Of a stretch of 64,000 bases of DNA, positions 46,020-54,234 are shown in pieces. The position numbers and the translations under genes were made by a program. This DNA is from Halarsenatibacter silvermanii. GTDB taxonomy: Bacteria > Bacillota > Halanaerobiia > Halanaerobiales > Halarsenatibacteraceae. Below the pieces are notes generated by a model. The model worked only from the letters and a program-made list of their open reading frames with translations. It ran no database searches and was not told where the DNA came from. The DNA is taken from assembly GCF_900103135.1 (NCBI RefSeq), contig NZ_FNGO01000004.1, positions 62,001 through 126,000 on the forward strand, given 5' to 3'. Every line of letters begins with the position of its first letter. The first letter of the stretch is position 1.

Positions 46020-47696
46020 TTAGAAAATCCCTGCATATAATGTACCTACCAGAAAAGTGGTTAAAAGCGCAATGAACAGACCGTATAGTATCGTAACAAG
46101 TATGGTTTTTCTCATGACCAGACCTGCTTTTCCTACCAGCCCAACAGTTGTGATTGCTGCCACTACATTATGAACACAGAGCATATTACCGCCGGCCGCA
46201 CCAGCAGTCTGTAATCCGAGTGTGGGAATGACCTCTACTCCAGCAGCCATAGCAGTCTCAAACTGAAAAGCACCGAACATTATATTGGAAACTGTATTGG
46301 AACCGGATATAAAAGCACCAAGAGTCCCTACAAAAGGAGCTCCAAAATGCCAGGCTCCTCCAAAAATATTAGCAGTGGCAAAGGCCATTTCTTCTAACAT
46401 AGTATATTCTACTACGGGATCAGAATTCATCATAACATAGACCATGGCTACCGCAAAAAATAGAGCTATAGCTGCAGGTTTAACAGTACTCAATGTTTCC
46501 ATCCAGCACTTAGAAGCTTTGCCTTTTTCCATTCCCAGCAGATAAGGAATAAACAAGGCTACCAAAATAAACGGAATTATGCCCGGATTGTAAAGAGGTG
46601 CAACAGCTTCAGAAACATCAGTGCCCAGAATATTTTCCCAGCCTATTTCAACCCCCTGCAGGGTACCGACCAGGCCAAAAGCTTCAATTCTGGTAATCAC
46701 CAGAACAGCTGCAATAATCAGGTAGGGAAGCCAGGCCTTAAAAGGTGTTACCGTAACCGTAAGTTCATCGGGATCGGGTATCTCTGCTTCAGCTTCGACT
46801 TCGTCTTCCCATTCATCCTCCCAATTTTCTTTGTCCGGATAATCCCATTCGTCTCCAGGAACTAAAAATCCACGCCGCACGGCGAATACGAAAATAGGCA
46901 GCGCTATTAATGAACCCAGCAGAGAGGGCAATTCCGGACCGATAAAATTTGCAATGAAAATCATCGGCAGTCCAAAAATCAAACCCGAAAATATTGCCAG
47001 CGGCCAAACTTTCAATCCTTTTAGCAGAGAGCCTTCAGCAATTTTAGTCATGACTCCTACTATAGCCAGGGGAATGAAAATTGCCATACTGCCATTCAAT
47101 ATAGCAGCATAGCCTCCTACCGATTCCAAAAATGCTCTGAAGGTTTCGATCTGTGCTCCCATGCTTTCAAGGGGAAGTTCAACCAGGCCGTCCACCACAT
47201 CAAAGCCGCCCCAGATAGGAACTCCAACGGCTCCGAAGGAAACCGGAACACTGTTGCCTATTAAAGCTATTGTTGCTGCGATAAGGGGGGGATGACCCAG
47301 CGCTACCAAAAGAGGCGCAGCTACAGCAGCAGGAGTTCCAAAGCCTGCAGCCCCTTCAAAAAACGCCCCCATGAGAAATGCCAGTAAGAGAGCCTGTACC
47401 CTTCTATCAGTGGATACGGTGGCCATAGAATAAGAAATGCTGTCCACGCCGCCGCTTTCCTTTAAAAGCTGCAGAATCAAAAGAGCGCCAAAGACGATCA
47501 ATAATATTCCAAAGGCATCAATCACTCCGCCTATAGAAGCACCCATAATCCAGTTTAAAGGCATATCCCACCAGATTACTCCAATAATCACCGCGGCAAT
47601 CCAGCCCAAAGGCATAGCCTTCATAGCAGGCCACATAAAGCCTATCATCAGCACACCTACAATTATTATCGGAATAGCTGCTAACAGTGCTAGCAT
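46020..47696 (-). CDS. lctP: L-lactate permease (LctP family)
   Basis: Membrane transporter for lactate (and often glycolate) with protons or another cation. 558 residues with about 13 hydrophobic segments and the family block GAFFEGAAGFGTPAAVAAPLLVALG near 110-135. A highly acidic cytosolic loop (WEDEWEDEVEAEAEI, about 297-312) interrupts the membrane segments. AGGAG lies ten bases before the ATG. It lies between etfA and larA with a 380-base leader of its own. Confidence 0.96.
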   Translation of the reverse strand: MLALLAAIPIIIVGVLMIGFMWPAMKAMPLGWIAAVIIGVIWWDMPLNWIMGASIGGVIDAFGILLIVFGALLILQLLKESGGVDSISYSMATVSTDRRVQALLLAFLMGAFFEGAAGFGTPAAVAAPLLVALGHPPLIAATIALIGNSVPVSFGAVGVPIWGGFDVVDGLVELPLESMGAQIETFRAFLESVGGYAAILNGSMAIFIPLAIVGVMTKIAEGSLLKGLKVWPLAIFSGLIFGLPMIFIANFIGPELPSLLGSLIALPIFVFAVRRGFLVPGDEWDYPDKENWEDEWEDEVEAEAEIPDPDELTVTVTPFKAWLPYLIIAAVLVITRIEAFGLVGTLQGVEIGWENILGTDVSEAVAPLYNPGIIPFILVALFIPYLLGMEKGKASKCWMETLSTVKPAAIALFFAVAMVYVMMNSDPVVEYTMLEEMAFATANIFGGAWHFGAPFVGTLGAFISGSNTVSNIMFGAFQFETAMAAGVEVIPTLGLQTAGAAGGNMLCVHNVVAAITTVGLVGKAGLVMRKTILVTILYGLFIALLTTFLVGTLYAGIF

Positions 47697-48076
47697 AAAT
47701 TATCTACTCCTCTACTGATTTTATAATTCAAATAATTTAGACTTAAAGCCAGAACTACATTTTTTCTCCTCTCTCCCAAAAAGGTGACCATCTGATCGAC
47801 AATATATGTTCTCATATTAAAAGAATAATATTGTGAACGTATTATTTATTATGAATTTTCAATTTAGATATAATTATCATAACATAATATCACCCCCGCA
47901 TTTCAAATTTTGAACAGTGATAATCCCCGGCTTTGTAATAAGGATTTTGATGATTTTATCGTTTAAAAATATTTTCCGGCTAAAATTATTGTAATTGCCT
48001 ATCATATTGGATAAAACCGGGGATATTTAATCTTTTATTTTGTACAAAGAACTAATTCTATATGCCTTTTATCATA
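47697..48076. other. 380-bp intergenic region between etfA and lctP
   Basis: AT-rich, with no ORF I would support. It holds the lctP ribosome site and an inverted repeat with widely spaced arms, ATCCCCGG (47923-47930) and CCGGGGAT (48017-48024), each followed by two or three further complementary bases. I see no T-run after either arm and no riboswitch I recognise. An internal promoter for lctP is likely given the length, but I cannot fix its boxes. Confidence 0.5.
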
Positions 48077-49063
48077 TCAGGCTGATTCTTCTATCCTGTC
48101 GATCATCTCGGGAATTACATCATATAGATCGCCGACAATCCCATAGTCACAGTGCTCAAATATGGGTGCGGATGGATCATTGTTAATCGCTATTATCGTA
48201 TCCGATTCTTTCATCCCGGCCAGATGCTGGGGGGCGCCTGAAATTCCGCAGGCAATATATATTACCGGTTTTACGCGATGACCGCTGTAACCGACCTGAT
48301 GTTCTTTGCCGATATAATCCTCATCAACTACATCACGTGAGGCTCCGACTTCGCCGCCCAATTTTTCGGCCAGCTCCTCCAGAAGGGAAAAGTCCTCGGG
48401 ATTTTTAAGGCCCTTGCCGCCGGCCACTATGACATCTTCCTCGGTAATATTAACTTCTTTACCGGCCAATCTTTCCAGAACTTTAAGACCGTGATCTTTA
48501 GATCTTTCTGCTTCGGCATTAATTATCTCGCCCTCGAGGCTATCATCTCTTTCGGCTTCATCGAATTCCTGATAGCGCACCGTCGCCATCTGTAGATCAG
48601 AAGTGGATTTAATGTGGGCCAGAATATTTTCACTAAATGCGGGTCTGATTTGTATAAGTCTTCCATCCTCTTCATCTATCTGCAGATCGGTGCAATCAGC
48701 AGTCAAACCTGAATCAACTGCGATCGCCAGCCTGGGAGCCAGAGATCTGCCAAAAGGTGTTGCCCCCAGAAGAATTATTTCCGGCTTTATCTCATCAATG
48801 ATGTATCTCTTAAGATTATCCTTATAGGTAATTAAATTGGGCTGGGAAAGCTCTTCACCCTGGATACAATATACTCTGTCGGCCCCTCGATAAACCAGCT
48901 CATCAGCTTCAAGTCCTTCCGGTCCCAGCACAATAGCGATCAGTTCTTCTCCCAGGTCTTCAGCCAGCTGTCTGCCTTTTTGCAAAAGTTCATAGGAGAC
49001 CGGATGAATCTCCCCTGCGTTTTGTTCAGCATATACAAGCACTCCGCTCAAATCACGACTCAT
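48077..49063 (-). CDS. etfA: Electron transfer flavoprotein, alpha subunit
   Basis: Flavoprotein subunit that shuttles electrons between lactate dehydrogenase and other carriers. The C-terminal FAD domain has the classical run GASRDVVDEDYIG, HQVGYSGHRVKPVIYIACGI, SGAPQHLAGM and NNDPSAPIFEHCDYGIVGD. 328 residues. It lacks the N-terminal iron-sulphur (ferredoxin-like) extension found on some anaerobic EtfA proteins. It starts two bases after etfB, so the subunits are made together. Confidence 0.96.
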   Translation of the reverse strand: MSRDLSGVLVYAEQNAGEIHPVSYELLQKGRQLAEDLGEELIAIVLGPEGLEADELVYRGADRVYCIQGEELSQPNLITYKDNLKRYIIDEIKPEIILLGATPFGRSLAPRLAIAVDSGLTADCTDLQIDEEDGRLIQIRPAFSENILAHIKSTSDLQMATVRYQEFDEAERDDSLEGEIINAEAERSKDHGLKVLERLAGKEVNITEEDVIVAGGKGLKNPEDFSLLEELAEKLGGEVGASRDVVDEDYIGKEHQVGYSGHRVKPVIYIACGISGAPQHLAGMKESDTIIAINNDPSAPIFEHCDYGIVGDLYDVIPEMIDRIEESA

Positions 49064-49065
49064 CG

Positions 49066-49863
49066 TTATAGCCTCCTTTTTTCGGCCAACAGTTCGATAA
49101 GTTCATCCAGGCCTTCCTGATAATCATCATCCCAAATTTTGCTATCACGGCTGGTTTCAGGTGGAACAACAATATTTTTCACCTTGGTGTAGGATCCGGA
49201 AAGACCTACATCGTCGTCTTCGATATCCAGCTCAGCAAAATCATCAAGCCCCCAGGTTGTTATTTCAGCTTTCTTCGCCTTCATTTTATCCTGCAGAGAG
49301 GGCAGCTGTGGAGTGTTTATATCTTTGGTTACAGTGATCATACCGGGAAAATTGACCTGCTGACGGTAGCTGCTCGACCACATATCGGTACAGACTACCA
49401 GACCCTCGTCAACAATTTCTTCTATATCCCATACAAAAGCCACATGAGGAATGTCCAAAAATTCAGCTGCCTGAGGACCTACCTGGGCAGTATCTCCATC
49501 AACGCTCATCTCCCCGCAGATTACCAGATCAAAATCACCTATTTTTTTGACGGCCTGGGACAGGATAAATGAGGTAGCCCAGGTATCAGCTCCGGCAAAG
49601 GAAGTATCGGTCAGCAGAATACCTTCATCGGCTCCGCGGGCTATTGCTTCCTTAAGAGAATCTTCAGCGCTGGGAGGGCCCATACTGATTGCCGTAATAT
49701 TACCTCCAACTTCTTCCTTCAAATCGACAGCTGTCTGCAGAGCGTTGAGATCGAAAGGGTTAATTTGTGCAGAGGCTGAACTTCTGTCGATAACCCCTCT
49801 TTCCCGGTCAAACTTGACTTTTTCCATGTCAGGAACTTCTTTAACTAATACAATTATATCCAT
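49066..49863 (-). CDS. etfB: Electron transfer flavoprotein, beta subunit
   Basis: Partner of EtfA. 265 residues with GADEGILLTD near 77-86 and the segment CGEMSVDGDTAQVGPQAAEFL at about 116-136. From memory, the DGDTAQVGP form resembles EtfB proteins of electron-bifurcating complexes, where this subunit binds NADH and the bifurcating FAD. GAGG lies before the ATG. It is flanked by the lactate dehydrogenase gene upstream and etfA downstream. Confidence 0.96.
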   Translation of the reverse strand: MDIIVLVKEVPDMEKVKFDRERGVIDRSSASAQINPFDLNALQTAVDLKEEVGGNITAISMGPPSAEDSLKEAIARGADEGILLTDTSFAGADTWATSFILSQAVKKIGDFDLVICGEMSVDGDTAQVGPQAAEFLDIPHVAFVWDIEEIVDEGLVVCTDMWSSSYRQQVNFPGMITVTKDINTPQLPSLQDKMKAKKAEITTWGLDDFAELDIEDDDVGLSGSYTKVKNIVVPPETSRDSKIWDDDYQEGLDELIELLAEKRRL

Positions 49864-49893
49864 CTTTTAAGCCTCCATGATTTGATTTTAAGC

Positions 49894-51309
49894 TCAGTCG
49901 ATATCGACAATCCTGTTAGGGCTGAGTACATTGTTAGGATCAAAAGCTTGTTTGAGACTTTTCATTATCTCTATCTCTCTTTCGGTATACTGCATTTTGA
50001 GCTGCTTTTTCCTCAGTGCTCCCACTCCGTGCTCCCCTGTTATTGTGCCGCCCAGATCCAGAGCTGCCTGATACATGTCATGTTTTAGCTCTTCGTAATA
50101 ATCAGGTATCTCATCAACCTCTGGATCTTCCAGCATAATAAATGCATGGAGATTTCCATCGGCAGCATGAGCCATAAGCGGCATATCGGCATCATATTCC
50201 TCAGATAGCTCGTCCAATTTGTCCATTAGATCTCCAAGTTCGCTGCGGGGCACGGTTATATCCGGGCAGTCGACAACATCATCTTCAATTGCTGGCAAAA
50301 AGTGACTTCTTATTTCCAGCAGTTCTTTCTCTTCTTGAGTGGTGTCCGCCATTAAAGTGTTAATTGAATTGTGCTCCTCACATATATTCTCAATTCCAGC
50401 GGCTGATTCAAATAAATCTTCCTCTGAATCCTCGGCCAGAATGACCATCAGATCTCCGGCTCCTTCAGTGGCAGGCCACTCTTTACCCAGGTCCTCAGCA
50501 GTTGCAAGGATCTGCTCTCTTTCCACATATTCAATAGCTAGAGGTATTATACCCTCCTGAAGTATTTCTGGAACTGCTCTAAATGCATCATTTCGCTTTT
50601 CGAAAGGAATTATTAGTGTAGCACTGTAAGGTGGTTCAGGCTTTAAATCCAGAGTGACTTCGGTGACGATCCCCAGAGTTCCTTCGCTGCCGATCATAAG
50701 ATGTGACAGATCATAACCAGCATTATTTTTTATCAATTTGCCATCTCTGTTGCCAAAATCCACAATTTCACCCGTGGGAAGAACCGCTTTTAATCCCCTG
50801 ATCTGATCGCGCATAACACCATCTCTTACAGCTCTAACTCCCCCGGCATTCATGATGGCCATTCCACCTATTTGAGCCCCTTCATCACCAGGATGGAGAG
50901 GGAAATAAAGCTTGTCATGTTCCGAAAGCTTTTCGAGTAAGCTTTCAAGTGTGACTCCAGCATCGCAAGTGACGGTCATATTCTGTTCGTCAATCTCTAT
51001 CTTTTCATTCATTCTCTCCAGTACAATAATAATACTCGGCTCATCAGGTATGGCATTGGCGGAAAGAGCAGTATTACCGCCTTTGGGCAAAACTGGTATT
51101 GAATTCTCATTGGCATATTCCATTATTTCAGAAATTTCCTGTGCTTCACAGGGCTTGACTACCACGCAGTCCTCAGCAGGTTCAGGTGCTACCAGGCCGT
51201 AACTTTCAATCGTCCACTCTTTGGCATAACTAAAGACTCTTTCCGCATCGGTATCAACCCACTTTTCGCCGACAATATTCATAAGATCATTCACAACTGT
51301 CTTTTCCAT
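49894..51309 (-). CDS. lctD: FAD-linked lactate dehydrogenase (GlcD/LctD-like)
   Basis: Oxidises lactate to pyruvate. A FAD_binding_4 (VAO-type) domain at about 40-215 has PVLPKGGNTALS, GAQIGGMAIMNAGGVRAV and NNAGYDLSHLMIGSEGTLGIVTEVTL. The FAD-oxidase C-terminal domain ends with GEHGVGALRKKQL. There is no iron-sulphur domain. 471 residues. Its position directly before etfB-etfA and near lctP and larA matches the Etf-dependent lactate dehydrogenase of A. woodii. A glycolate oxidase role is possible from sequence alone, but neighbours favour lactate. Confidence 0.93.
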   Translation of the reverse strand: MEKTVVNDLMNIVGEKWVDTDAERVFSYAKEWTIESYGLVAPEPAEDCVVVKPCEAQEISEIMEYANENSIPVLPKGGNTALSANAIPDEPSIIIVLERMNEKIEIDEQNMTVTCDAGVTLESLLEKLSEHDKLYFPLHPGDEGAQIGGMAIMNAGGVRAVRDGVMRDQIRGLKAVLPTGEIVDFGNRDGKLIKNNAGYDLSHLMIGSEGTLGIVTEVTLDLKPEPPYSATLIIPFEKRNDAFRAVPEILQEGIIPLAIEYVEREQILATAEDLGKEWPATEGAGDLMVILAEDSEEDLFESAAGIENICEEHNSINTLMADTTQEEKELLEIRSHFLPAIEDDVVDCPDITVPRSELGDLMDKLDELSEEYDADMPLMAHAADGNLHAFIMLEDPEVDEIPDYYEELKHDMYQAALDLGGTITGEHGVGALRKKQLKMQYTEREIEIMKSLKQAFDPNNVLSPNRIVDID

Positions 51310-51460
51310 TTGATTAAAATCCCTCCCTGAAGATTTGGTGGATAAAAATCTTTTGTTGGACTTTATAGATTTTTTTAGCTGAACAAAATAGGTGTATTCA
51401 ACTTCTATTTTTAAAAACTAGCAGACAATGACCTAAAAAATCGAAAAAACCAAAGATATG

Positions 51461-51473
51461 ATGGTCAGACCAT
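51461..51473. promoter_or_regulatory. Candidate operator for the GntR/FadR-type lactate regulator
   Basis: ATGGTCAGACCAT is a perfect 13-bp palindrome that fits the TNGTNNNACNA pattern of FadR-subfamily regulators (LldR, PdhR, FadR). It lies about 150 bases upstream of the lactate dehydrogenase start, in the 314-bp gap after the regulator gene. Repression of the lactate genes in the absence of lactate is the likely purpose. The gap is otherwise AT-rich with no supported ORF. Confidence 0.7.
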
Positions 51474-51623
51474 TGCCTATAATAACGATTCAACATTCAC
51501 GGTAAGAAATCCTGCTTGATTTGTAAATTATTTTTTTAATTAGACAAATTATATTTTTCACAATTTTTTTCGGCTACAAAATTTTAATTTTCATAATATT
51601 AAGCTTTAAATTCTAAATAACCT

Positions 51624-52334
51624 TCAACCTTCTATTTCCCTGCTAATTAGTTTCTCCACGTATTCGAGATGTTCTTCCATTTTTTTCATTGCGCTATCAG
51701 AGTCCCCTGCTTTTACAGCTTCAAAAATTTTCCTGTGCTGGACGGTAAATTGATTCATCGTCTCCGGCCTGGAAACCAGTGTAGTTCTTGTATGCTTGAT
51801 ATGAAAATCCATAGCATCCATTATCGAAGTCATTACGTAATAAAGCACGTTATTTTTCCCGGCTTCAGCAATGGTATGATGAAAGTTTTTATCCAGCTTT
51901 ATGCTCTCTTCTTCAAAACCGCTCATCTCCTCCATCTCTGCGAGATAACCGGCCAGCTGTTCAAGCTCTTCCTCTGTTATTCTCTCCGAGGCAAATTTAA
52001 CACAATCGACCTCCAGTATTTTTCTCAACTCTAAAAGCTCCTGAGCTATATCATTCTCCAGCATCAAAACCAGAGAAAGAGGCTCAAGCAGATTGCGATC
52101 TGCATCGGTTTTAATAAAAGTGCCTTCGCCAGGCCGTGATTCGATCAACCCGATCATCTCCAGGGCGCTAAAAGCTTCCCTGATGGACGCCCTGCTGACA
52201 TTAAGTTCTTTTTTTAACTCTCTCTCTGAGGGAAGCTTATCACCCCGACTTAACTCCCCCCGATAAATCATCTCTCTTATTTGATTTATTACCTCTTCAT
52301 AAACTTTATTGGTTTTAATCGGTTCGAATTCCAT
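51624..52334 (-). CDS. GntR-family (FadR subfamily) transcriptional regulator, LldR/LctA-like
   Basis: An N-terminal winged helix (VINQIREMIYRGELSRGDKLPSERELKKELNVSRASIREAFSALEMIGLIESRPGEGTFI motifs at about 15-78) precedes an all-helical FCD ligand domain with histidine-containing metal positions (for example FHHTIAEAGKNN). 236 residues from ATG at 52334, chosen because GGAGG is eight bases away; the upstream GTG overlaps the site. It is the first gene of the lactate module and probably senses lactate. A fitting palindromic operator lies downstream, before the structural genes. Confidence 0.9.
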   Translation of the reverse strand: MEFEPIKTNKVYEEVINQIREMIYRGELSRGDKLPSERELKKELNVSRASIREAFSALEMIGLIESRPGEGTFIKTDADRNLLEPLSLVLMLENDIAQELLELRKILEVDCVKFASERITEEELEQLAGYLAEMEEMSGFEEESIKLDKNFHHTIAEAGKNNVLYYVMTSIMDAMDFHIKHTRTTLVSRPETMNQFTVQHRKIFEAVKAGDSDSAMKKMEEHLEYVEKLISREIEG

Positions 52335-52371
52335 ATAAGTTTCCTCCACTTCAGGACACAGTTCTGAAAAA

Positions 52372-52782
52372 TCAATCCCCTACCTGAGCTAAAACACCAT
52401 TAATAAATTCTGGAGATTTTTCTGAACCATACTTCTTTGCCAGCTCTACTGCTTCATCTATAGCCACAGCTTTAGGCACTTCCTCATTATGAATAATCTC
52501 ACAAACTGCAATTCTAAGAATATTCCTATCGACCATAGCTATTCTTTCAAATCTCCATTCGATCAGATGCCGGGATATTTCCCTATCTATACCCTTTAAA
52601 TTTTGGTTAATCCCAAAAATTATATCCAGATGATAGGCATCACGGGAAACACCTTCGGCGGAGACCGGCAGTTCCTCCAGGTCCTCAGGGAAAAGCTCTT
52701 TTTTCAGTTTCTGCTGACTTTCAAGCGCAAATAAATATTGAAGCGCGAGTTCTCTTTCCTGTCGTCTGGTAAGATTTTTCAT
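52372..52782 (-). CDS. nusB: Transcription antitermination factor NusB
   Basis: RNA-binding antitermination and ribosome-maturation factor. The all-helical 136-residue protein has the family start RRQERELALQYLFALE, the VDRNILRIAVCEI segment and the C-terminal AIDEAVELAKKYGSEKSPEFINGVLAQV. It follows the Asp23/AmaP/DUF2273 genes, a common Firmicutes order. Confidence 0.96.
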   Translation of the reverse strand: MKNLTRRQERELALQYLFALESQQKLKKELFPEDLEELPVSAEGVSRDAYHLDIIFGINQNLKGIDREISRHLIEWRFERIAMVDRNILRIAVCEIIHNEEVPKAVAIDEAVELAKKYGSEKSPEFINGVLAQVGD

Positions 52783-52824
52783 TTTTTACTAATACACCAT
52801 CCTGATACTGTTTGTTCTGCTAAA

Positions 52825-53052
52825 TTAGCCTGAGATGATCCTATTCACCAGATCTTTAATATCCCGTTTGAGATCTTCTTTGCTGGCTATCAAAAATCCG
52901 CAGGCTGTAAACACAACCAAAATTATTGTGCGTAAAACCCCAAAAGATAGCAGCATAATTGCTATTAAAAGTCCTGCTAATGCTCCCAATAACTCTCTCA
53001 TATTTTCAGAGATGAGTTCTTTTATTTTATACTTAAAACTTTCCTCATCCAT
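52825..53052 (-). CDS. DUF2273 small membrane protein
   Basis: 75 residues with two closely spaced hydrophobic segments (about 19-37 and 40-57) between charged ends. Matches the DUF2273 family that accompanies Asp23 and AmaP in envelope-stress clusters. GGGAGGG lies before the ATG. Probably helps place Asp23-type proteins at the membrane. Confidence 0.88.
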   Translation of the reverse strand: MDEESFKYKIKELISENMRELLGALAGLLIAIMLLSFGVLRTIILVVFTACGFLIASKEDLKRDIKDLVNRIISG

Positions 53053-53093
53053 GCCAGCTATCCCTCCCGAGCCTTATGCATTCAAGCTATTGC

Positions 53094-53792
53094 TCAGCCA
53101 AAAAAGCCAGATCCTTCGCTCTCTTCTTCTATTTCTTCTTCATCGCCTGCATCCGAATCCTCGGCTTGATTTTCAAGATCTTTATCTTCAATATTTGTTT
53201 TATCCTCATCCTCTCTCTCCTCGGAAGAGAGCTCTTCTGTCGAAGAACTTTCTTCCCGGGGATGATATTCCTCCATCTCCTCTTCAGTTTCAACGTTTTC
53301 GATCATCACTTCAACTGAAATAACTTCCGCACCGGTTATATTCCTGAGACGATTTTTGATATTTCTCTGCAGCCGCGAAGTCAGAGAGGGAATATCTCCC
53401 TTTTCTGTTACAGAAATAGACAGGCGGGCATAAAGTCCGTCCGGTTTTGAATTCACCTCAGAATCCTTTATATCAACATTATCTTCATCGCCGGCAACCT
53501 CTCTGATTATCTTATTCATAGCCTTGAGAGATATACTCACTTCCCCTTCTTCAGAGGAACTTATAAGTGCTGTCCCGGCTCCCTTTTTGAAAAAAGGATA
53601 TATTGACCAGGCTGCCAGGACAAAAATCACTGAAAATGAAATGCCTGCACTCAAACTTCCATACAGCATCTCCTGCAGCTGAGCTAAAAGCTCTTCTCCA
53701 GTTACGGCAAAGCTGAATAAAGCCAGGATGAGGGACAAAACCATTAGTGCGGCCAGAAGCAAAATAAGTATGATCTTATTGACAAAATTCAT
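53094..53792 (-). CDS. amaP: Alkaline shock response membrane anchor protein AmaP
   Basis: Membrane anchor for Asp23. Two N-terminal helices (about 5-29 and 48-69) are followed by an Asp23-like cytosolic domain (about 80-165) and a very acidic tail of about 60 residues (Glu/Asp/Ser) ending GSGFFG. 232 residues; the acidic tail is longer than I expect for the family and fits salt adaptation. The start overlaps the upstream Asp23 stop as ATGA. Confidence 0.9.
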   Translation of the reverse strand: MNFVNKIILILLLAALMVLSLILALFSFAVTGEELLAQLQEMLYGSLSAGISFSVIFVLAAWSIYPFFKKGAGTALISSSEEGEVSISLKAMNKIIREVAGDEDNVDIKDSEVNSKPDGLYARLSISVTEKGDIPSLTSRLQRNIKNRLRNITGAEVISVEVMIENVETEEEMEEYHPREESSSTEELSSEEREDEDKTNIEDKDLENQAEDSDAGDEEEIEEESEGSGFFG

Positions 53793-54181
53793 TCCTCTCC
53801 CTCCTCCAACTCCTGTTCTTCAGCAGAAAATTCGACCCCCTGAACATGAACATCGATGTTTATTACCTCCAGGCCCGTCATCCCCTCTACTGATTGTTTA
53901 ACATTATCCTGTATCTGCCAGGCGACCTCGGGAATAGAAGTTCCATATTTGACGACGATATAAAGGCTTATATCCACCATATCATCATCTATCTCTATTT
54001 TTACTCCCCGGGAAAGATCCTTTTTGCCGAGCATATTTTTCAGACTTCCGGCAAAACCACCGCTCATAGAATATATGCCATCAACTTTTACAGCCGACAT
54101 ACCTGCTATAATTCCCACAACTTCATCAGCTATATGCAGCTCACCGATCTCCTCAGATACTTCTATACCTTCATCTACCAT
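53789..54181 (-). CDS. Asp23/Gls24 family envelope stress protein
   Basis: Asp23/Gls24 domain protein of 130 residues: GELHIADEVVGIIAGMSAVKVDGIYSMSGGFAG followed by IEIDDDMVDISLYIVVKYG and IPEVAWQIQDNVKQSVEGMTGL. ATG at 54181 has GAGGTG six bases upstream; the GTG at 54190 overlaps the site. Cotranscribed with amaP, DUF2273 and nusB; together they form a membrane-associated stress complex. Confidence 0.93.
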   Translation of the reverse strand: MVDEGIEVSEEIGELHIADEVVGIIAGMSAVKVDGIYSMSGGFAGSLKNMLGKKDLSRGVKIEIDDDMVDISLYIVVKYGTSIPEVAWQIQDNVKQSVEGMTGLEVINIDVHVQGVEFSAEEQELEEGEE

Positions 54182-54234
54182 GAAGCTCACCTCTCGCTTT
54201 TCCCGGTCTTTATATCATTCAAACCGAGAGATAA

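Noticed and set aside
47791-47800. GGTGACC near lctP as a second site for the lactate regulator
   Set aside because: The half-sites are separated by one base rather than three, and the outer bases do not match the FadR-type pattern.
51480-51560. Exact promoter of the lactate dehydrogenase gene
   Set aside because: Several AT-rich hexamers resemble -10 boxes near 51480-51490, but none has a convincing -35 at 16-18 bases, so I do not list one.
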